In this document: piece after piece, positions 1-6,092 of the stretch
Position numbering within the stretch: the first letter of the stretch is position 1
How the letters are laid out: every line of letters starts with the position of its first letter
From: Microbacteriaceae bacterium
GTDB taxonomy: Bacteria; Actinomycetota; Actinomycetes; Actinomycetales; Microbacteriaceae
Direction of reading: 5' to 3'
Assembly: GCA_017744755.1 (NCBI GenBank)
Contig: JAGIAU010000017.1
Location: 1 to 18,368 of the forward strand
DNA length: 18,368 nucleotides
Made by a program: the position numbers and the translations under genes
Notes under the pieces: model-generated
The model's input: only the letters and a program-made list of their open reading frames with translations
Database searches by the model: none
What the model was told of the DNA's origin: nothing

Positions 1-1249
1 CGGCGGCGGCCTCGGTGGCCCGCTGCGGCTCGCGCTGCTTGCGCGCCGGCTTCTCCGACACGGGCGCGGTGACGAGGCGGCCCTTCGTGCCGGCCGGGAT
101 GTCGAGGTCGGTGTAGAGGTGCGGGGAGGAGCTGTAGGTCTCCGCCGGCTCGCCGACGTTCATCTCGAGGCCCTTGTCGATGAGGCGCCACTTGTGCAGG
201 TCGTCCCAGTCGACGAAGGTGACCGCGATGCCGGTCTTGCCGGCGCGGCCCGTGCGGCCGGCGCGGTGCAGGTAGGTGTCCGGGTCGTCGGGGACCGTGT
301 GGTTGATGACGTGGGTCACGTCGTCGACGTCGATGCCGCGGGCCGCGACGTCGGTCGCGATGAGGATCTCCTTCTTCCCCGAGCGGAACGACGCCATCGA
401 TCGCTCGCGCTGCTCCTGGCTCAGGTCGCCGTGCACGGCCACCGCGGGGAAGCCGCGGTCCGAGAGCTCCTCGACGAGCTTCGCCGCGGCGCGCTTCGTG
501 CGGGTGAAGATGACCGTCTTGCCGCGGCCCTCCGCCTGCAGGATGCGCGCGATGACCTCGTCCTTGTCGAGCGAGTGGGCTCGGTAGATGACGTGCTTGA
601 TGTTCGCCTGCGTCTTGCCCTCGTCCGGGTCCGTCGCGCGGATGTGGATCGGGCGGTTCATGAAGCGACGGGCGAGCGCGACGATCGGGCCGGGCATCGT
701 CGCGGAGAACAGCATGGTGTGCCGCGCCTCCGGCACCTTCGCGAAGATCTTCTCGATGTCCGGCAGGAAGCCGAGGTCGAGCATCTTGTCGGCCTCGTCG
801 AGGACGATCGTCTCGATGTGGCTGAGGTCGAGGAGCCGCTGCGAGTTCAGGTCGATGAGGCGGCCGGGGGTCGCGACGACGATCTGGGCGCCGTCCTTCA
901 GCGCGGCGACCTGCTCGTCGTAGACCTTGCCGCCGTAGATGGCGACGACCTTCGTCGGGCGGTTCGAGGTCGCCATCTCGAGGTCCTCGGCGACCTGGAT
1001 GCACAGCTCGCGCGTCGGGACGACGACGAGCGCCTTCACGCCCGGTGCCGGATCCTGGCCGAGCCGCTGGATGAGCGGGAGGCCGAAGCCGAGCGTCTTG
1101 CCGGTGCCGGTCTTGGCCTGGCCGATGATGTCCTGGCCGGTGAGGCCGAGGGGGATGGTCTGCGCCTGGATCGGGAACGGCTCGATGATGCCATTGGCCG
1201 AGAGCGCCTCGACGATGTCCTGATCGATGTCGAGGGAAGCGAACGTCAC
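1..1249 (-). CDS. DEAD-box RNA helicase (3' end outside window)
   Basis: ATP-dependent RNA helicase of superfamily II, presumably acting on structured RNA or ribosome assembly in the cytoplasm. The first 416 residues are visible. They contain the Q motif (PFPIQ, residues 24-28), motif I AKTGTGKT (45-52), motif II DEAD (151-154), motif III SAT (182-184), an ATDVAARGID segment and motif VI HRAGRTGR (328-335). The core is therefore complete, and the sequence leaves the window in a basic, charged C-terminal tail. The chosen start is GTG at 1249, giving VTFASLDID, because the conserved fold begins there. An in-frame ATG at 1363 exists but overlaps a probable -10 box (TAGAAT), so it is unlikely to be translated. 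The syntenic M. tuberculosis gene (Rv3211) is annotated rhlE. I leave the symbol blank because DEAD-box subfamilies are hard to separate by eye. It is divergent from the ferritin-like gene at 1419. Confidence 0.95.
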   Translation of the reverse strand, partial: MTFASLDIDQDIVEALSANGIIEPFPIQAQTIPLGLTGQDIIGQAKTGTGKTLGFGLPLIQRLGQDPAPGVKALVVVPTRELCIQVAEDLEMATSNRPTKVVAIYGGKVYDEQVAALKDGAQIVVATPGRLIDLNSQRLLDLSHIETIVLDEADKMLDLGFLPDIEKIFAKVPEARHTMLFSATMPGPIVALARRFMNRPIHIRATDPDEGKTQANIKHVIYRAHSLDKDEVIARILQAEGRGKTVIFTRTKRAAAKLVEELSDRGFPAVAVHGDLSQEQRERSMASFRSGKKEILIATDVAARGIDVDDVTHVINHTVPDDPDTYLHRAGRTGRAGKTGIAVTFVDWDDLHKWRLIDKGLEMNVGEPAETYSSSPHLYTDLDIPAGTKGRLVTAPVSEKPARKQREPQRATEAAA

Positions 1250-1361
1250 GGGATATGTGCCTGTCGGGTCAGCCCGGGGCGCGGAACGCGCTCTCCCGGA
1301 TCGGATGGTGCGCCCTGTCCTGACTCCGGGCGCCTGATCCCGTTCTGCCGGAATCCCGAAC

Positions 1362-1367
1362 ATTCTA
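1362..1367 (-). promoter_or_regulatory. Candidate -10 box of the DEAD-box helicase gene
   Basis: On the minus strand this reads TAGAAT, a good sigma-70/SigA-type -10 element. A start near 1355 would leave an mRNA leader of about 105 nt before the GTG at 1249. The leader contains an inverted repeat, GCGCCC/GGGCGC, at 1310-1333. I see no convincing -35 hexamer, which is common for actinobacterial promoters. The call rests on motif and position only. Confidence 0.45.
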
Positions 1368-1404
1368 CCAGCGGAATGCACTCGGACCCCGGCGGTCGCC
1401 CGGC

Positions 1405-1410
1405 TAGGCT
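1405..1410 (+). promoter_or_regulatory. Candidate -10 box for a near-leaderless transcript of the ferritin-like gene
   Basis: TAGGCT lies eight bases before the GTG at 1419. Transcription starting about seven bases downstream would place the 5' end at or next to the start codon. The same arrangement recurs at other genes in this window, which strengthens the call. No clear -35 is visible. Confidence 0.45.
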
Positions 1411-1418
1411 TGCTCCCC

Positions 1419-2135
1419 GTGGTCGAGTGGTTCTGGCGTCGCCGGAGGACCGCGGCAGCGCCGCGGCTGAAGTCGCGCGACGAGTCCGCGCCGGCGACCC
1501 GCATCGACCTGCAGGCGTTCACGCCGGAGCCGGAGGAGTTCCTCGCGCGGGCCGCGTACATCCAGCTCACGATCTTCGAGAATCTCGCCCGCACCGTCAC
1601 GATCGCGCCCACCACGACCGCGAAGGCCGTGCTCGCCGAGGCGTCAGCCGCGTCCCTCGCCCGCCATGCCGCCGTCATGCGGGAGCTGAACGCCCTCGGC
1701 GTCGACGCCGGCGCCGCCCTCGAGCAGCACCGCGGCGTCGTCGACCGCTTCCAGCGCCTCACGCAGGGCAACGACTGGTACGAGACGGCGCTCACCTGCC
1801 ACCTCGCTGGCGGGTTCCTCGACGACCTCTTCGAGTCGCTCGCCTCCGGCCTGCCCGGCGAGCTCGCCGTCCGCGTCCGCGACGCCTACCGCGCGCGCCC
1901 GGCCGATGCGGCCCTCGCGGGCCTGCTCGCCGAGGCGATGGCGGAGAACGCGCGCCTCGCGCCGCGGCTCGCGCTCTGGGGCCGCCGCATCCTCGGCGAC
2001 ACGCTCCTCGTCGCGCGCGACGCGCTCGGCATCGGCCGCGGCGACGCGAAGGACGAGCAGCGCGTCGAGCCGGCGTTCTCGGAGCTCATCGCGCAGCACA
2101 CGCGGCGGATGGACGCGCTGGGGCTCAGCGCGTAG
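1419..2135 (+). CDS. Ferritin-like / MiaE-like fold protein
   Basis: A 238-residue, mostly helical soluble protein of the actinobacterial ferritin-like family (MiaE_2 type, related in fold to tRNA-(ms2io6A)-hydroxylase). Its substrate is not established. Long amphipathic helices carry acidic and histidine residues in ferritin-like positions, such as E54 in TIFENLA, H83 in LARHAAVM, E122 in WYETA and the DD pair near 135-136. A WYETAL...GGFLDDLF block covers about 120-138, and a LWGRRILGDTLL helix about 187-197. A TTG at 1410 is also in frame, but it overlaps the TAGGCT box, so GTG at 1419 is preferred. In mycobacteria the equivalent gene also neighbours the DEAD-box helicase and DUF3107, which supports an RNA- or stress-related role without proving it. 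It ends seven bases from the convergent membrane protein gene. Confidence 0.82.
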   Translation: MVEWFWRRRRTAAAPRLKSRDESAPATRIDLQAFTPEPEEFLARAAYIQLTIFENLARTVTIAPTTTAKAVLAEASAASLARHAAVMRELNALGVDAGAALEQHRGVVDRFQRLTQGNDWYETALTCHLAGGFLDDLFESLASGLPGELAVRVRDAYRARPADAALAGLLAEAMAENARLAPRLALWGRRILGDTLLVARDALGIGRGDAKDEQRVEPAFSELIAQHTRRMDALGLSA

Positions 2136-2143
2136 AACGCGCT
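2127..2143. terminator. Perfect hairpin spanning both convergent stop codons
   Basis: AGCGCG (2127-2132), loop TAGAA (2133-2137) and CGCGCT (2138-2143) form a perfect 6-bp GC-rich stem. The loop contains the TAG stop of the plus-strand ferritin-like gene, and the right arm enters the TAG stop of the minus-strand membrane protein gene. It could act as a compact bidirectional terminator. There is no U-tract on either side, so termination is only inferred. Confidence 0.35.
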
Positions 2144-2432
2144 AGGCGCGACGGGCGCGCTCGAAGAAGGCGTCGTCGGCGCGGCGGCGGGCGCCCGGCG
2201 TGACGAGCGCGAGCACGAGGACGGCGACGAGGCCGGTGCCGAGGCTCGCGAGCCAGAGCGCGAGGTTCGACCAGTCCCAGCCGACCCAGGTGAGCGCCGC
2301 CCAGACGACCGCGGCGACGCCGGCGGCGAGGGCCGGGGCGAGGCCGGCGCCGTAGGAGGCGCGGCCGGGGACGGCGGCCCAGACGATGAGGCCGATGACC
2401 GCGGCGATGGCGATCGCGTAGAGGATCTGCAT
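2142..2432 (-). CDS. Small three-helix membrane protein, function unknown
   Basis: A 96-residue integral membrane protein that I do not recognise. Three hydrophobic segments are visible: about residues 3-20 (ILYAIAIAAVIGLIVWAAV), 29-51 and 56-77. A basic, hydrophilic tail rich in Arg and Ala follows (ARRRADDAFFERARRA). The positive tail suggests that the C terminus is cytoplasmic. The ATG at 2432 is taken as the start because the first helix begins immediately after it. It lies 37 bases downstream of the DUF3107 gene on the same strand and is probably cotranscribed with it. Much longer ORFs in this frame running upstream over adnA are antisense artefacts of GC-rich DNA. Confidence 0.7.
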   Translation of the reverse strand: MQILYAIAIAAVIGLIVWAAVPGRASYGAGLAPALAAGVAAVVWAALTWVGWDWSNLALWLASLGTGLVAVLVLALVTPGARRRADDAFFERARRA

Positions 2433-2469
2433 GTGCGGGTTCCGCCGGTGCGTGCTGCGCGGTCGGTCG

Positions 2470-2694
2470 CTAGGCGACGAAGCCGACGCGGCGCGACTCC
2501 TCGGCGCCGATCTCGATGTACGCGATCCCCGCGGTCGGGACGAGGAACTTCTTCCCCTTCTCGTCCGCGATCGTGACGTACGGCGCGCCCTTCGCGAGCG
2601 CCTCCGCGAGGAGCTGCTCGACCTCCGCGGCGGTCTGCGAGGACTCGAGCCCGATCTCGCGGGCGACGTTGACGATGCCGATCCGAACTTCCAC
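2470..2694 (-). CDS. DUF3107 family protein (TB9.4-like)
   Basis: A 74-residue protein beginning MEVRIGIVNVAREIGLES and matching, in length and pattern, the DUF3107 family. The family includes the M. tuberculosis antigen TB9.4 (Rv3208A), which has no assigned biochemical function. The fold looks like a short beta strand (VRIGIVNVA), a helix (AAEVEQLLAEAL) and C-terminal strands (KFLVPTAGIAYIEIG). There is no signal peptide or membrane segment. The start is GTG at 2694. It sits exactly six bases after a TACGCT -10 box, so the mRNA is probably leaderless. It is divergent from adnA, with 197 bp between the two start codons, and heads a two-gene unit with the small membrane protein. Confidence 0.9.
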   Translation of the reverse strand: MEVRIGIVNVAREIGLESSQTAAEVEQLLAEALAKGAPYVTIADEKGKKFLVPTAGIAYIEIGAEESRRVGFVA

Positions 2695-2700
2695 GGGATC

Positions 2701-2706
2701 AGCGTA
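2701..2706 (-). promoter_or_regulatory. Leaderless-type -10 box of the DUF3107 gene
   Basis: TACGCT on the minus strand, followed by six bases and the GTG start at 2694. This spacing puts the predicted transcription start at the start codon, as is common for actinobacterial leaderless mRNAs. No clear -35 is visible. Confidence 0.55.
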
Positions 2707-2879
2707 GCCGTCTGCGGGATGCGCTCCGCCCGCGTTCGCTGGGGGCGGATCGGGGCGCTCGGCGGCTCGGGATGCGGGCGAACGCGCGGAATGCGGGCTC
2801 CCGGCCCCGCTTCGTCCGCGGCTCGCGCATCCGCCCGCGGTTCGCGCGGGGGCGCCCCGGCGATGTCCGGGGTCGCCGC

Positions 2880-2885
2880 TAGCGT
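2880..2885 (+). promoter_or_regulatory. Leaderless-type -10 box of adnA
   Basis: TAGCGT followed by GAACGC and the ATG at 2892, a six-base spacing that implies a leaderless adnAB transcript. I looked for a LexA/SOS box (TCGAAC-type palindrome) in 2695-2891 and saw none. The rest of this intergenic region is GC-rich without a recognised motif. Confidence 0.55.
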
Positions 2886-2891
2886 GAACGC

Positions 2892-5800
2892 ATGTCCACG
2901 GATCCCCGCTCGCTCGACGCGTCCCAGGCGGCCGTCGTCGTGCTGGCGGACGACGCCGATGCGGTCGTGCTCGGGGCGTCCGGGACGGGGAAGACTCGGA
3001 CCGTCGTGGAGCTCGTCGCCGAGCGGGTGCTGGCGCGCGGCTGGGATCCGGCGGGCGTGCTCGTGCTCGCGGCGTCCCGGCGGACCGCCGGCGCGCTGCG
3101 CGATCGGCTCGCGGCGCGGCTCGGCGTCGTGACGCCAGGGCCGATGGCGCGCACGGTCGCCTCGCTCGCGCACGGCATCGTCGCGCGGGCGTTCACGGCG
3201 GAGGGCTCGCCGCCGCCGGTGTACGTCTCGGGCGCCGACCACGACCGGCTCATCGCCGCGCTGCTCGCGGGCGAGATCGAGTCCGGTGCGGACGACTACT
3301 GGCCTTCGACGGCCGGGCGCGCGACGCGGGGACTGCCCGCCTTCCGCGGGGAGCTGCGCGATCTCTACGCGCGGGCCGCGGAGCGCGGGCTCCGCGCGGC
3401 GGATCTCGCGGCCCTCGGGAGCGAGGCCGGCCGGGCCGAATGGGTCGCGGCGGCGCGCTTCATGCCCCGGCTCGCCGAGGCGATCGAGGCGGAGTACGCG
3501 GGCTTCACGCCGATGGACTCCAGCTACGTCGTGCGGCGGGCGACCGAGCTCGTCGCGGCGGGCGACGCTTCGGCCGCGGAGCTGCGGCTGCTCGTCGTCG
3601 ACGACGCGCAGGAGCTCGGGCGCGGGGCCGTCGGCCTCCTCGCGGCGCTCGCGGCGCGGGGCACCCGGCTCGTCGCCGTCGGGGACCCGGACCTCGCGAC
3701 GGGCGGGTTCCGCGGCTCGCAGGCGGGCGCGTTCACGGGGGTCGCGCTGTGGGGCGCCGTCGGGCGCACCCCGGAGCGCCTCGCGCTCGGGACGGTGCAC
3801 CGGCACGGCGAGCGGATCCGCGAGGTCGTCGACCGGACGGTGTCCCGGATCGGGGTCGCGGGCGACGCGGTCGGGGCGCGCAGGGCGCGGCCGACCGGAC
3901 GGGCGGAGGCGGAGTCCTCGCGCGACGAGTCCGGTGCGGCCGAGGCGATGGGCGGGGCCGGGACGGCGGGCGCGGCCGGGACGGCGACCCGAGCCGCCGC
4001 GGCGATCGGCGACGGCGAGGTGCGCGCGGTCGTCTTCGCGAGCCCCGAGGACCAGTCGGCCTACATCGCGCGGCGGCTGCGGGAGCGGCACGTCCACGAC
4101 GGGGTGCCATGGTCGGACCTCGCGGTCATCGTCCGCAGCGGCGCCTCGGCGCCCCGGCTCGCCCGCGAGCTCCGCGCGCTGCACGTGCCGACGGTCGCGG
4201 GCGCCGCGGCACAGGTCCGCGGCCAGGACTACGCGGTGCGGGGGCTGCTCCTCGGGCTCGAGCTCGCGCTGGGCCGCACGGAGATCGATGCCGACAGCGC
4301 GCAGGAGCTGCTCACGAGCTGCATCGGGCGACTCGACGCCGTCGCGCTGCGGCGGCTGCGGACGGCCCTCCGGATCGAGGCGCTCAAGGCGGAGCGGGAC
4401 GCCGCCGCCCGCGAGCTGCTCGCCGAGGCGGTGCGGCTGCCCGCCGCCTTCGAGGTCGTCGACACCGCCGCATCGCGCCGGGCGCGCCGTGTCGCCGAGT
4501 CGATCCACGCCGCGCGCGCCGAGGCCGCCGGCCGTGCCTCCGTCGAGGAGCTGCTCTGGGGCCTCTGGTCCCGCTCCGGGCTCGCCGAGGAGTGGGGACG
4601 CACCGCGCGCGGCGCCGGCATCGAGGCCGACGAGGCGAACCGGCACCTCGACGCCGTGCTCACCCTGTTCACCGCCGCGAAGCGGTACGTGGAGCGCTCG
4701 CCCGAGGCCTCGCCGGGCGGGTTCCTCGCCGGCTGGCTCGGCGCGACCGTCGACGAGGACTCGCTCGCGCCGCGGGGCGTCGCCGACGCCGTGCTCGTCG
4801 GCACGCCGCCCGTCGCGCTCGGCCGGGAGTTCGACACCGTCGTGATCGCCGACCTCCAGGACGGCGTCTGGCCGAACCCGCGGGTGCGCGGATCGCTGCT
4901 CGGCTCCGGAGATCTCGCCGAGCTCGTCGACGGCGCCGACCCCTCGACGCAGAACCGCCGGAGCGAGGTGCTCCACGACGAGCTGCGCATGTTCGCGGCC
5001 TCGGCCGGCCGGGCGCGGCGGCAGCTCGTGGGCAGCGGGGTCGTGAGCGAGGGGAACGCGGCCTCGCCGCTCCTGCGCCTCCTGCTCGACGGCGACGAGG
5101 AGCTGCGGACGCCGGGCGACGACGAGGTCGCGCCGCTCAGCCTCCGGGGACTGGCCGGCCGCCTGCGGCGCCGACTGGTCCAGACCGGCGACCCCGGGGT
5201 CGCCTCGGGCATCGCCGCGCTCGCCGCCGCCGGGATCCCGGGTGCGGCCCCCGAGGAGTGGTACGGGCTGGCCGGGCTCAGCTCGACCGAGCCGCTCTTC
5301 GACCCCGATGCCCAGGTGCCCGTCTCGCCCTCTGCGATCGAGCAGTACGAGCGCTGCTCCCTGCACTGGGCCATCGACCAGCTCGGCGGCGACACGACGA
5401 CGCTCGGAGCGAGCATCGGCACGATCATCCACGCGCTCGCCGAGCGCATCACCGACGAGAGCGCCGAGGAGGTGCTGCCCGAGGTGCTCGCGGCGCTCGA
5501 CGGCCTCGAGTTCGAGACGGACTGGGTCGAGGAGCTCGAGCGGGAGCGCACCCGGCGGATCGTCGGCCGCCTCGTCTCCTACCAGCGGGATCTCGCCCGC
5601 GACGGAGCGGAGACCCTGGCGCGCGAGACGCGGTTCCGGCTCGAGATCGGACGCGCGCTGCTCAGCGGCACGCTCGACCGCATCGAGCGATACGGTGAAC
5701 GCACCGCCGTCATCATCGACTTCAAGACCGGCCGGGAATACGGCCATCAGACGGACGGCCAGGTCAAGGACCACCCGCAGCTCGCCGCCTATCAGCTCGC

Positions 5801-6092
5801 CCTCGCGAGCGGCGCCCTCGACGAGCACCTCGGCCCGATCGCCGGTGCGGCGGAGAGCGGGGGCGCGAAGCTCATCATCCTCGCGGAGAGCATGGCGCGG
5901 CAGGACTATCGCAGCCCGAAGCAGTCGCCGCTCGAGCCGGGCGAGCTCGAGGACTGGCGGCACCGGATCGAGGACGCAGCCGAGGGCATGAGCGGCGCGA
6001 CGTTCGTCGCGAGCGTCAGCGAGCACTGCACGGCCTTCGGGTCGAACGGTCCCTGCCGGCTGCACATCACGCGGGCGGTGAGCGCGGGATGA
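2892..6092 (+). CDS. adnA: AdnA-like helicase-nuclease subunit (UvrD/RecB-type)
   Basis: Subunit of the AdnAB motor-nuclease that processes double-strand breaks, taking the place of RecBCD/AddAB. At 1066 residues it has an N-terminal SF1 helicase and a C-terminal RecB-type nuclease. Motif I is intact (GASGTGKT, 28-35). Motif II is DDAQ (237-240) instead of DExQ. Motif III is GDPDLATGGFRGS (264-276) with Leu for the usual Gln. The motif V region (about 638-649) lacks the H-x-x-KG core. Motif VI is ASAGRARR (703-710) without the TRA core. A Gly/Ala-rich linker covers about 327-372. The nuclease has H847, D943-F-K945 and QLAAYQ (963-968), consistent with an active PD-(D/E)XK site. Cysteines 822, 1046 and 1055 match an iron-sulfur signature that lacks one ligand. 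This fits the accessory, weaker motor expected of AdnA. The stop overlaps the adnB start (ATGA). Confidence 0.92.
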   Translation: MSTDPRSLDASQAAVVVLADDADAVVLGASGTGKTRTVVELVAERVLARGWDPAGVLVLAASRRTAGALRDRLAARLGVVTPGPMARTVASLAHGIVARAFTAEGSPPPVYVSGADHDRLIAALLAGEIESGADDYWPSTAGRATRGLPAFRGELRDLYARAAERGLRAADLAALGSEAGRAEWVAAARFMPRLAEAIEAEYAGFTPMDSSYVVRRATELVAAGDASAAELRLLVVDDAQELGRGAVGLLAALAARGTRLVAVGDPDLATGGFRGSQAGAFTGVALWGAVGRTPERLALGTVHRHGERIREVVDRTVSRIGVAGDAVGARRARPTGRAEAESSRDESGAAEAMGGAGTAGAAGTATRAAAAIGDGEVRAVVFASPEDQSAYIARRLRERHVHDGVPWSDLAVIVRSGASAPRLARELRALHVPTVAGAAAQVRGQDYAVRGLLLGLELALGRTEIDADSAQELLTSCIGRLDAVALRRLRTALRIEALKAERDAAARELLAEAVRLPAAFEVVDTAASRRARRVAESIHAARAEAAGRASVEELLWGLWSRSGLAEEWGRTARGAGIEADEANRHLDAVLTLFTAAKRYVERSPEASPGGFLAGWLGATVDEDSLAPRGVADAVLVGTPPVALGREFDTVVIADLQDGVWPNPRVRGSLLGSGDLAELVDGADPSTQNRRSEVLHDELRMFAASAGRARRQLVGSGVVSEGNAASPLLRLLLDGDEELRTPGDDEVAPLSLRGLAGRLRRRLVQTGDPGVASGIAALAAAGIPGAAPEEWYGLAGLSSTEPLFDPDAQVPVSPSAIEQYERCSLHWAIDQLGGDTTTLGASIGTIIHALAERITDESAEEVLPEVLAALDGLEFETDWVEELERERTRRIVGRLVSYQRDLARDGAETLARETRFRLEIGRALLSGTLDRIERYGERTAVIIDFKTGREYGHQTDGQVKDHPQLAAYQLALASGALDEHLGPIAGAAESGGAKLIILAESMARQDYRSPKQSPLEPGELEDWRHRIEDAAEGMSGATFVASVSEHCTAFGSNGPCRLHITRAVSAG

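Noticed and set aside
1361..1363. ATG as an upstream start of the DEAD-box helicase
   Set aside because: It overlaps the probable -10 box TAGAAT, and the added 38 residues are Arg/Pro/Gly-rich without resemblance to the conserved N terminus.
119..2203. 694-codon open frame on the plus strand across the DEAD-box gene and the ferritin-like gene
   Set aside because: Its translation is Arg/Ala/Asp-rich without any domain and it covers two well-supported genes in other frames; long spurious frames are expected at this GC content.
2695..2891. LexA/SOS box controlling adnAB
   Set aside because: No TCGAAC-N-GTTCGA-type palindrome is visible between the divergent starts; isolated CGAAC strings are not paired.
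3440..5698. 752-codon plus-strand frame within adnA
   Set aside because: Out of frame with the helicase-nuclease, extremely Arg/Ala-rich, no motifs.
2433..6065. Upstream extension of the small membrane protein frame to 1307 codons on the minus strand
   Set aside because: The extension is antisense to adnA and to part of the intergenic region and overlaps the DUF3107 gene. Only the last 96 codons, from ATG 2432, form a coherent protein.
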